The notes under the pieces are model-generated. The model searched no databases, was not told the DNA's origin, and worked only from the letters and a program-made list of their open reading frames with translations. 64,000 bases of DNA, taken from NCBI GenBank assembly GCA_009746045.1, contig RPFO01000089.1, forward strand, positions 1,329,822 through 1,393,821. Reading direction: 5' to 3'. The DNA is from Mesostigma viride. Its lineage: Eukaryota > Streptophyta > Mesostigmatophyceae > Mesostigmatales > Mesostigmataceae. The position numbers and the translations under genes are program-made. Below, in pieces: positions 9,976 to 20,053 of this stretch (position 1 is the stretch's first letter; each line of letters begins with the position of its first letter).

Positions 9976-10660
9976 GTATGCTTCTCGCGTACACTACCGG
10001 TACTACAATCATGTCGCTATGTCGTTCTGAATTGCAGTACGCATGTCACTTATCAGAATTTCACTTTGATTTCACTTATCATTTCGGTCAACCTAACCCC
10101 TAACACCCATTTACCCGGGGGAAAAAAAATGAATGGCATTTGCAGCAAGGCTCATGCAAGACAAGTTCCTATTTCATAAAAAATTTCATTATTAAATGCA
10201 GGATTACATGTCATGCACAAAAATCCAACGCCTTCACAGAAAATAGCATATCAAGTCTTCTGACGACAATATCAAGTCAATATCAAATTCGTGGCTTCTC
10301 TTCGTGGCTTGAAATACTGTTTCCATGCGGTGCTTAGGACAGCTCCGGGGATGTCGGCACCGCACAGAAGCTCCATCCGGGAGCAAGTGCGCCGGGGGAA
10401 GATGTTGTACATCCAGAGCTCGATATGTGCGGGAAGCCGTCGTGTTGGAAACCGAGGTGTCTGCACAGAATTCCGCGCGCAGGCAGCTTGTGCCTTTACG
10501 GGGGAAGACCTGCGACACAAAAACCGTGTCCGGACAATGCAATACGGAGAAATGGCAACGGCAGATGGAGTCGGCTAAGGCCGCTTGTAAGGAAAGTGAT
10601 TTTTAATGCACGAATAAATGTATAATGCATGCTACATCGCCATCGCTTGGGCGGTGAAAA
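9976..10660. other. Non-coding stretch, nothing recognised
   Basis: Several short overlapping ORFs exist on both strands but none has family features or splice context. Confidence 0.4.
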
Positions 10661-10905
10661 GACAAGGACCAACCACATGCCCCCACCTACCCTTCGTGCA
10701 TCCCGCCCTTGACGAGGCACAACCATGTGCCCCCACCTACCCTTTGTGCGTCCCTCCCTTGACAAGAAACAAGCACGTGCACCTATCTAACCTTTGTGCA
10801 TCCCTTCCTTGGCAAGGAACAAGCACACCCACCCACCTACTCCACATGCATCCCTCCCTTGACAAGGAACAAGCACGATCACCCAGCTACCCACTAGCAC
10901 GGCAG
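10661..10905. repeat. Degenerate minisatellite, unit about 57 bp, four to five copies
   Basis: Units share CCCACCTACC, then GTGCATCCC, then CCCTTGACAAG and AACAAGCACG. Confidence 0.7.
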
Positions 10906-11129
10906 CAAGGCAGACCTTACAATGGCAAGTGATGTTTATCGGTAGAAACTGTTAGACAACTAGCAAACGAGCCAGCCGGTGAAGAGCAAGGCACGCATGC
11001 AAGGAATTTGTCGTTGCCTATGTCTACGCTTGTGTTTGTCACTGCAGTTGAAATCTGCATTTGCATCAGCTGGCCCGATCGAACCCCATGTCGCCACCCG
11101 CATTTCCACTTATACTTCACGGCCCCTTA

Positions 11130-11520
11130 TTCTTCTCTTGTGCCTGCCTTTGCCCTAACTGTTACCCTAGCATCTGCCCTTGCCCCTATCCTTTGATCCC
11201 CAGTGTTTGCCGTTGCCCTCATCCTTCCCCTAGTGCCTGCCCTTGTCTTCATCTTTTCCCTTGTGCCTGCCCGTGCCCTTGTCCGTTCGGGCTCGTGCTT
11301 GACTTGTCCTAATCTCTTTCCCTTGCGCCTGCCCTTGCCCTTATCCGCTTCCCTTGTGCCTGCCCCTGCCCTTGTCATTTCCCTTGAGCCTGCCCTTTTG
11401 GCAAGCACAAGTGCCTTAATCCTTTCCTTGGCCTTGTGCTTGCTCTTCCAGTTTCCCTTTCCTTTGCTCGTGCGGTTGCCTTTGCTCTTACCCGGGTGCT
11501 TGCCCTTGCCGTTTGCAAGC
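11130..11520. repeat. Pyrimidine-rich minisatellite built on TGCCCTTGCC
   Basis: Irregular repeats of CTTGTGCCTGCC and CTTGCCC. They create long frames on both strands (Lys/Arg/Gly-rich on the minus strand), which I regard as by-products. Confidence 0.75.
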
Positions 11521-12179
11521 TGCATTATTGTCTTAGCAAGCTAGCAAGTGCAAACTGGCACTGAGCCAGAAATGCAAGCAAAGCAGCCAGTGTAAATAAG
11601 GATGGACGGGAACAGTAGAAAGCTAGAGGTGGCAACGGTGCTAGAGCTCATGGCAACAAGGCGGTCCCATTCTTGCTGCATTGGGTGCGTTGCGTGGGTG
11701 GGATATTGCGATAGGGGGACATTCTTGCCTTGGTTGTGTTTTCACATGCACCCGGTGCTGGAATTTATGCGTGCAAGGGTGGCTGGTATCCCAACCAACA
11801 GCCCAAGAGGAAAAAGAGTGCTTAGAAAGCAAGAATGACTTTATGTTGGTAATAGCAGTGGTGGCGGCAGCAAAAACTGTTGTTGTAGATGCAAGCTACA
11901 ACACTGCTGATGGTTTCTCACACTAATGTGGATAATGATAATGCATGCCACTTAACGGGACCATATAAACCACAACAAGAATAATCGTGAGAGCAAAAGA
12001 AAGAGGAGTAAAAAACGGCCGGCTTACCTAGCTACAGCAAAAAAATTGCATGAAAAACAAGATAACTCACCTTTGTCGCAGCAGTGACCATATCAGACAG
12101 CTCACAAAAACTTGTTGATCCTTGAAACTTCCTGCTTGAAGGCAGCCACCAACGGTCTGGATTTTTCACCCCAGTCCTT

Positions 12180-12396
<217 letters not shown>

Positions 12397-12934
12397 AGTT
12401 ACGTTAAATAGTGCCGGAACCTTTTGCCGCCTGAGGCAAATCGGTCCGTAACACTATTTTGCCCGGAATAACCACTTCCGAGCACCCAAGTTAATTCGGC
12501 CGAATGAACTTGGGTGCTCGGAAGTGGTTATTCCGGGCAAAATAGTGTTACGGACCGATTTGCCTCAGGCGGCAAAAGGTTCCGGCACTATTTAACGTAA
12601 CTAAAACCTGGCCTCGTGGAGGGGGACGAAGAGCCCGAGACATCCGCCTAGGCCGCTGAGCACGCACCACTAAATGCGCCGGAGCTGCCTCAGTGAGGAT
12701 TCGAACCCCTGACCTCCAAGGTGCACAGGTTTTAGTTACGTTAAATAGTGCCGGAACCTTTTGCCGCCTGAGGCAAATCGGGCCGGAACACTATTTTGCC
12801 CGGAATAACCACTTCCGAGCACCCAAGTTCATTCGGCCGAATTAACTTGGGTGCTCGGAAGTGGTTATTCCGGGCAAAATAGTGTTACGGACCGATTTGC
12901 CTCAGGCGGCAAAAGGTTCCGGCACTATTTAACG
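12397..12934 (-). mobile_element. Second palindrome-ended element with a tRNA-like body
   Basis: Ends are two copies of a near-perfect palindrome of 206 bp (12397-12602) and 201 bp (12734-12934, clipped at its outer edge and with a few changes in its left arm), centred on ATTCGGCCGAAT. The 131-bp body has inverted edges (AAAACCTG and CAGGTTTT). On the minus strand it carries a tRNA 3'-half-like module (12686-12733) with GGTTCGAATCC and TGAGGCA. Sequence and spacing at the palindrome-body junction match the element at 2654-3213. No clear target duplication, because the flanks are GA repeat. Confidence 0.75.
12686..12733 (-). other. tRNA 3'-half-like module of the second palindrome element
   Basis: Minus-strand order is AACTAAAACCTG, then CCTTGGAGGTCAGG, then the B-box GGTTCGAATCC, then CTGAGGCA. 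The neighbouring palindrome arm supplies GCCTCAG, which could pair as an acceptor stem, and GGCAAAAGG, an A-box-like motif. A D-stem could not be formed, so a working tRNA is not claimed. Confidence 0.5.
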
Positions 12935-13115
12935 GAGGGGGGAGAGAGAGGGGGGAAAGAGAGGGGGGAAAGAGAGGGGGGAGAGAGAGGGGAGAGAGAG
13001 GGGGAGAGAGAGGGGGGAGAGAGAGGGGGAAAGAGAGGGGGGAGAGAGGGGGGAGAGAGGGGGGAAAGAGAGGGGGAGAGAGAGGGGGGAAAGAGAGGGG
13101 GGAAAGAGAGGGGGG

Positions 13116-13170
<55 letters not shown>

Positions 13171-13271
13171 AGAGAGAGGAGAGAGAGAGGGGGGGAAAGA
13201 GAGGGGGAGAGAGAGGGGGAAAGAGAGGGGGGAGAGAGAGGGGGAAAGAGAGGGGGGAGAGAGAGGGGGAG

Positions 13272-13358
<87 letters not shown>
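12935..13358. repeat. GA-rich simple repeat, right of the large palindrome element
   Basis: (GA)n mixed with GGGGGAAAGAGA blocks. It opens long frames on both strands that are pure Glu/Arg/Gly or Ser/Leu/Pro repeats and not genes. Confidence 0.95.
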
Positions 13359-13361
<3 letters not shown>

Positions 13362-13424
13362 GAGAAGTGCGGGTGGGGGTGGGAGAGGTGGGATGGAAGA
13401 TTCACTACGTTAGCAGGCGACTAA
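13359..13424. repeat. Flank shared with the right end of the window (63935-64000)
   Basis: 66 bp after the GA tract are repeated identically at 63935-64000, where the window ends. This suggests the duplicated block continues here in both copies. Confidence 0.85.
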
Positions 13425-14360
13425 ACTGCTACAATGACACAAAACCACGGAGCTAGGCCCTTAACTCCATCAGATCAGAGTGAAAACCCATGTTGAAACT
13501 GGGACAAATGCCATTAGAATGTTACTATGACCGTGGCTAGTAAACGTGAATTGACACCCAGGTTGTGACTTCAACGATTGGAGGCAACCTTGCCAAGTCT
13601 CCCAAATGCAGTCGGCTAGACAAGCTTCACAAAAAACGCAGCAAACATGTTAACGTTGCTAATATTCCAACGACGCGCATCCGCAGTCCGGCTGCCAATG
13701 AAGTCTTCTTGGTCGCCAGCTGTGCACAGAGGAGTAACCGCTAGAGACGCCAATTTGCGAACAACTCATTACAATTACGAAGCGCAGGAAGCAGATGGCT
13801 ATGCATCAACAATTACTTTCGCTCGCTCTCGTATTTAGCCAGGTCTATCTGCCCAAACTGGGTAAATGTTTTGCGATCGGTGAAATTGGCACTCTAGTGA
13901 CTTACTTTCCCAGAAAGTGTCCATTCACACGACAACCGACTCACGCTCACACGTCGTGAGGAGTTGCCGATAGGATAAAGAAGCCGAACGATGAATTGCT
14001 GTACATAAATGCCACGCCAACGGCGTCGTGAACTGACTTCTTGCAATCACGATTAAAGTGCCCGGCCCAACAACAAATTGGCGACACACGACCCCGCAAC
14101 TGGAAAAGAATTCTGGCCACATTGATATACATCGGTTTGATAAAGTAAAACCTCGCATTCGGTTCTGGCTAGCCTCAAACGCATGCGCCTTGAAACCTTT
14201 ATCCTCCTGGCGGCCACAGTTTCTCGGTTCTCTTGTTCCGTTGGTCGTGCCGCTAGCGTGCCAGCCGCTCCAGTGCCTAAAATTCAAATTCGTGTTGTTC
14301 GAGAAAACGTTGTCGGGTCGGCGACGGCACGATGCCGGGCCGGGCTGCATGGGCCATGGA
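13425..14360. other. Non-coding stretch, nothing recognised
   Basis: No ORF with family features, no repeat structure and no splice-supported exon was found. Confidence 0.4.
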
Positions 14361-14649
14361 GGGTGGTGGTACACAAATACCGTACAGGTGGTACACAACT
14401 GCAGCCAGGACAACAGCCGGGCGCTGCGTACCTGCCGTGGGAAGGAGGGGGTGGTACACAAATACCGTACAGGTGGTACACAACTGCAGCCAGTACAACA
14501 GCGGGGCGCTGCGTACCTGCCGTGGGAAGGAGGGGGGTGGTACACAAATACCGTACAGGTGGTACACAACTGCAGCCAGGACAACAGCCGGGCGCTGCGT
14601 ACCTGCCGTGGGAAGGAGGGGGGTGGTACACAAATACCGTACAGGTGGT
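14361..14649. repeat. 85-86-bp minisatellite, left part
   Basis: Units begin near 14371, 14456, 14542 and 14628 with ACACAAATACCG and contain CCTGCCGTGGGAAGGAGG. The array stops at 14649 where the 9.2-kb transposon begins and resumes at 23850. Confidence 0.9.
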
Positions 14650-15089
14650 GAGCTGGTGGCCATGAGTTTGCTCAGTTGGCCATGTCTGTCAAGTGAGCAA
14701 ACTCAAAGTATGCACATTTTGCGTCCTACGTGTCAATTTATACATGTCTTGGGTTATTTTATGGGTTGTCATGCATTGTGGCGGAGTTTGGTACCTAGTG
14801 GGGGTTGGAAACACACCCCTTGACTATAGAGACCCACTAAAGCCCCATAAATCATGCAATTTGCACAGTCACACCATGTGGACATGAAAGTGCATGTTTT
14901 ATTCTAGTTAGGTTTATCATTAGTTAAGGCTTATATTATGCATAAACACCAAAGATAATCGATAAACAACAAATTGTTGAATTTCTTCCCACACTGCAAT
15001 AACATATTTGACAAAAACAGATCACTTATGCCAACCAAGTGATGCAACCCACAGATGGAACTTAAACCGTGACCATTTGGTTCACTAGA

Positions 15090-15797
15090 CTAGTCCACAG
15101 ACGTATCAGATTCAGATGTGGCACTGTCCTCAGCACTGGGCTCCTCATCCTCAGACTCTTCCCCCTCACTTGCCTGATCGCTGCCCGGGGAATCGACGGG
15201 CGCGCTACGGCGGCACCCCCTAGTTAGCTGCTGCCTACGCTCAGGGGGGGCTGGAGGGGCCACACGCTCGTCTCTAGCTGTATTACTCAAGAGCTCCTGC
15301 CCGGCATTGTGGTCCGTGGCTAGAAGCTCGGGCAGCACAGCACCTGGGCAAGAACAAAGGACTGCTTGTAGATCATCATACGGAAGCACGTCCTTCTCAC
15401 CGTCATCCCACAGCACGGCGGCCAAGCGAGAGCCCGCGTCTATTGCTGTTACCCTACCGTGAAATCTTTTTTTGCCAGCTCCCACAGCATACCATCTACA
15501 GATGGGAGTGGACACCATGATACCATCCGCTACCCGCTTCTCCCAAGCCTCGCTGTTCCTAGCCCTAGCAGCTGCTGCATTCTTGTACTCTGCAAAACAA
15601 AGTCTGTCATCCTTCACTACTTGTTGCAGGGCATCTACAGTGGCTGCAGCCAGGCACCCCCCCTTTGTAAGCTTTACGGTGTTTGGCTTCGCCTTGGTGG
15701 GCCCTGGCCACGACGAAAGGAGCACGTCCCCCTTGGGCACCGCATACACATGGACGGGCAATGATGATGACACCGGTACGCCGGCAGATGATGGATG
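15090..15797 (-). pseudogene. In-frame downstream extension with a Tudor-like segment
   Basis: After the TGA at 15798-15800 the same frame stays open for 236 codons to a stop at 15090-15092. It encodes VYAVPKGD, a segment FHGRVTAIDAGSRLAAVLWD followed by GEKDVLPYDDL, which looks like a Tudor/PWWP-type barrel, and an acidic Ser/Glu-rich tail. No phase-compatible intron that would remove the TGA was found. Either the TGA is a recent nonsense change in a protein that once ended with this domain, or this is untranslated sequence. The long, balanced coding frame favours the first. Confidence 0.5.
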
Positions 15798-15800
15798 TCA

Positions 15801-18800
15801 CCTGAGCCACTTGGCAGCGTAGTGATCAGCATGAAAACATTCTACCAAGACGGTCGTGTCTCCTGGCGCAGGCGTCTTGTGGACTACACCGTACAGAGCA
15901 GGTGTCCACGTAAACTTGGTGTTGCCTTCAGCCAAACAAGGATGGGCTACAATAACTGGGTGCCCCTCTTCAAGGCCTACAGACGCTTGGGCTGCAGCTA
16001 TGTCGAAGGCTATGGCCCTATTCGCCTCATCCCACTGCGCCTGCGTAAAGCCCGCATGTCGTACAGAAGGCACCAACGGCTCTACAGCAGCCGCGATGGC
16101 CAAAGCCAGTTCCTCCTCCTCGTATGTTGCTGCTGGCAGAGGCGTCGGCGCACTGCGCGGGGAAGGGCGGGGCCATTCAGGAGGCCTCCACTCCGCGGGG
16201 ACAGTGTCAATGCCCTTGGGGACCTTTGGCCAAAATTCTGCCCACCGGATCAACCGGTTCACCTTTGTCTTCGCGTCGACGAAATACTGAGCCCACACGG
16301 TACCATGCAGCCCGCCCACGAATAGCTTGATTCTTGGGATGTTCTCCTGCATGCATGGGCAGAGCAGTGCGACATGGACAAGGAGTACTTAAGTCGAGCA
16401 TATCCGAGGCCAAATTTAGATAAGGTTGCACCAATGGACAAAGAATACATCAAATAACCAAGAGGTATGACGAGTAATGAAAGCAAACTTGGTAGCAAAT
16501 GCTTACAGCTTCACCATGATTCAAATTACTCACCTCCAGGTATCGCAGGTTGAGACCAGCCAGCAGGGGCCCTGCGGTCGCGCAAGGAATGTCCGGATCA
16601 AACACGCGAATGCCATACAGGGGACGCCCCTGCTGATCATAGGCGAGAACACGCCCTGAGAGTACACCATCTGGCCGCGGCTGCGTGACGATGTAGCACT
16701 GGTAGCTCATCCACACCTCTGGGTTGCCTTGCACTTTCCGAAATGAGGTGTGGTGGCAGCGAGCAGCCTTGCCAGTCCGCGTAGGGAGACCATCTTCAGA
16801 GTCAGCGCTTGGAGGCATGTAGTCTAGTGCCATGCTCCAGCCAGCTAAGTTTGGTTCCTTCCGGTGCAGCAGCCAGGCCGCGACATCATACACGCAGCCT
16901 AAAACCTTCACCCGGGTCCCAGCTGGAGTCTTGGCGCTCATGTCTTCAGCTGCCACCACGTCCGCATGCTCAAAAGCGCTCAAGATGGCATCAAAGAAGT
17001 CGTCAGGCGCACCGTAGACAACCACGTCCTTGCCACGTCCACTCTTGGCCACCGTTGCCCACAAGTGGCCGAAGCGCTGGTCAGGATCAACGTGAGAATG
17101 CCCACGCATCAACCTGTGGATGTGAACCTTGTCGAAGCGGCCATCCTCCACCAACTTGGCTGCCCAGAGCAATACGGTGTCATTCCTGTTCTCGCTCCCT
17201 CCGTCCAGCTGAAAATGGGCTTCCGTTGGACGAGGCTGGCTGGCAGCCTCCCACGACTTGGCCGCCTCCCAGTCAGCCAACATGCACTCTAGCATCGTGC
17301 ACGTCACGCTGCCAGACTGCCCATGTACCTCCACCCATGGCCACACGGGAAAAAACGTCGAGGTGCCACCCAATATGATGCCGCAATACAAACTGAATTC
17401 AAGGCATTTAGCCCGATTCTGCTCCCAGCCCTTAGGTGCATTAGCTACCAGGGGTGACAAGGTCTTGGTGCTGTCAATCTTGTCTAAGCAGAAAAGCAAG
17501 ATTAGCCCCTTGATCGCCAGGCGGCACAGCCTCGCGTACTCACGTCTTTCGCGGCGGACCAAAGCCATGTGCTTCCGGCGCTCCAGGTCATAGCGTTTTC
17601 GCCGCTCTCCAGAACCGGCACCTCGGCGCAGCGTCCGCAAAAGAACGCACGTCTGGCAGACACCCACATTCCTCGTGTACTCCAGCATGCGAATCTTAGG
17701 ACTACCTGGCCAATAGTTTCCAAGGGCTACTTGCTTCCAGCATTTCATAAAGGGACTGTAGCTGAGACATAGAGACTTGAACAGGGCCTCATCTTCCCCG
17801 CATTCTAACCTGAGGTCCTCCTTGTACTCGTGTTCCCAGCATTGCTTCATATTCAAGTCACCCAAGAGAATCTCGTTGGCCGCTCTCGCAGGGTCGTAGT
17901 CCCCACATTCCTTTGCGAAGTCCATCTGCCACGCTGCACACCACTCCTTCGCCGAAGAGCCGCCCGGATGCTTGGCGACATCGGCCAGGTCCTCCTCAGT
18001 GAGCCCATGATAATCCAAGACATCCCCATCCACCGGCATGGAGAAACTGGCCGCCGCCTGTGCAAGGTAAGTGCGCCAAACCGAATGCTGAATGCCCAAC
18101 AGCTGCCGCATGGCCCGATGACAGCATTTGACCTCGATGATGTCGTTCCCCACAGGCACGTCCAGAATAAGTGGCACGTTGACGTCATAGGATTTTTGGC
18201 TCCCCCCGGGAGCTGCAAAAGTCCAACCAACAAGCACCCCCAAAGCAAAGCGGAAAACATGTTATTCAACATAACACGTACCGACATGATAGCTTGGCCC
18301 CTAGTTAGCTGGCACCCTTACTAGCCATAACAGCATGTGTACTAGTTATTTAGGTCTCTTTTACTTACTACTCAGCCGTAACAACGAAACGTCCCAGCAA
18401 GACAGAAAATTTCGCCATTACGACGCCTAGAAAAACGTGTAAGGGCTGAAAAAGCCGGATGGCGTTCGTGCTCGGAGTAGTGGCCTTTCACAGATTGGAA
18501 GCATTGCAAAGAAAATCAATGCAAGAACATGCTTGACATACGCAGAAAATGGCGTTCTAATTTACTGGACACCTGGAACAATGCAAGATTCAAAGCCATA
18601 GGATCAGGGTCTTCCATGGCCCAGCTACTAGGGGCGCGGATGTCTATAACTAGGGTACCAGTTTACAACATAACGAAAAAAGAACGAACCTGGTTCCTTT
18701 ATTACGATATGCTGAACCCCTGCCCTTTGAAGCAGCGACGTCACGAAGTCTTGACGCAAGCTCTGGTTGTGTGCTAGCCAGAATAGTTGCCTAGCCGCAG

Positions 18801-18978
18801 GCGGAACCGACACTAGTCTAATGGCATGCCGGGGATCTCGCAAGCACCTTGCACTACACTTGCAATCTATGGATAGATCTTCATTGATAGATCTTGGGTC
18901 AATACGAGATGCGTATGTGACCAATGCTGAGCGCCTTCCGGGCTTTGCAGCACGAAGATTCTGGGCTGATTCATCCAT
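15801..18978 (-). CDS. DUF7869-type transposase of the 9.2-kb transposon (three exons)
   Basis: Modelled exons are 18978-18690, 18212-16534 and 16346-15801. The junctions (CCAG|GTTCGT to TTTTGCAG; GGAG|GTGAGT to GCATGCAG) keep the frame (phases 1 and 0), giving 838 residues before a TGA at 15798-15800. The N-terminus has CKCSARC, like the Cys cluster that starts this family. A middle segment has VCQTC (about 281-285). The core has LCLDKID-like FCLDKIDS (D340), FQLDGGSENRN (D433) and GHSHVDPDQRF (467-477), the hallmark of DUF7869. The family has an RNase H-like fold with acidic residues and is seen in transposon-like genes of algae, plants and oomycetes; the transposase role is inference from this and from its place between inverted ends. 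The first intron is the least certain. Confidence 0.75.
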
Positions 18979-19034
18979 GATAGTTGCTTATGATGCCTGA
19001 TGAGGATGCCATTCATTATCGAAATAAATACTGA

Positions 19035-19760
19035 GCACGCCGCGGTTGCAAGGCGGCAACCGCGGCGTGCCCTTGCTCATGGTGGCGACGAATCCTTTCT
19101 GGCCTGCGCTGGCTGTCTCCTTGATCTGGATCGGCTGTGCCGCATGCAGGCTGCTGAGGCCGGGTTCCCCGGCTATGAAGGTCGTAGCCAGCCGCCAGGT
19201 CGCAGGCTCGTAGCCCATTCTGTAGCCGGGCTATAGCCAGGCTACCGACCAGGCTATAGCCTGCTCTTGCCCAAGCCATTTTCCCTGGTTATTGTACGGT
19301 GCTGAGCTATGATTGGGCTACGAACGGTTACACTAGAGACCTGAACTTTGTAACCGTTCGTAGCCCAATCGTAGCTAAGCACCCTTTTTTGTAACCGTTC
19401 GTAGCCCAATCATAGCTCAGCACCTCTTTTGTAACCGTTCGTAGCCGGGCTATAGCCAGGCTACCGACCAGGCTATAGCCTGCTCTTGCCCAAGCCATTT
19501 TCTCTGGTTATTGTACGGTGCTGAGCTATGATTGGGCTACGAACGGTTACAAAAAAGGGTGCTGAGCTATGATTGGGCTACGAACGGTTACACTAGAGAC
19601 CTGAACTTTGTAACCGTTCGTAGCCCAATCGTAGCTAAGCACCCTTTTTTGTAACCGTTCGTAGCCCAATCATAGCTCAGCACCGTACAATAACCAGGGA
19701 AAATGGCTTGGGCAAGAGCAGGCTATAGCCTGGTCGGTAGCCTGGCTATAGCCCGGCTAC
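19035..19760. repeat. Foldback cluster between the two divergent transposon genes
   Basis: A 15-bp-arm hairpin (19035-19070) precedes three copies of a 110-bp module: direct at 19222-19331 and 19441-19550, inverted at 19651-19760. The module has GGCTATAGCC motifs and ends GAACGGTTAC. The spacers hold further direct and inverted copies of GTAACCGTTCGTAGCCC. Starts are about 215 bp apart. It occupies the intergenic space where both genes should have promoters. Confidence 0.85.
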
Positions 19761-20053
19761 AGAATGGCCTGGTCGGTAGCCTGGCTATAGCGCATACCGG
19801 TAGCCTCTCTGTAGCATAGATGATCGACCTGGACTTGGACATTTTGGCGCTAAACAGAAAATGGCTGGGCTACGACCTGGCTATAGACACGTGCCTGCCA
19901 GCCCTACCGGCCGGCTACCAGGCGCACACAGCCAGAGACGCGCGCGTCATTTAAATTTCGACACGGCTATAGACAGCAATGGGCTCTGCACAGGCGCACA
20001 CACGACAGACATCGCGGACGCACACACGACAGACATCGCGGACGCTAGTTTCC

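Larger units (their letters stand above)
869..11803. repeat. Left copy of a block of at least 10.9 kb, repeated directly at 39644-50579
   Basis: Offset between the copies is 38,775 bases, changing to 38,776 after a C6/C7 indel (9681-9686 versus 48455-48461). The only other differences I noticed are T2762/C41537 and A5785/G44560. The left limit is where a copia-like LTR ends, so homology probably continues upstream of that element outside the window. The right limit is where the 13.2-kb transposon starts in the other copy. True edges of the duplication are therefore not seen. Confidence 0.95.

Noticed and set aside
11127..11544. Lys/Arg/Gly-rich protein (minus) or hydrophobic protein (plus)
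   Set aside because: Both are translations of the pyrimidine-rich minisatellite.
12851..13456. Glu/Arg/Gly-rich and Ser/Leu/Pro-rich proteins
   Set aside because: Translations of GA repeats; no unique coding sequence on either side.
14058..14823. Frames of 130-220 codons around the 85-bp minisatellite
   Set aside because: Repeat-driven, open on both strands, no splice or family support.
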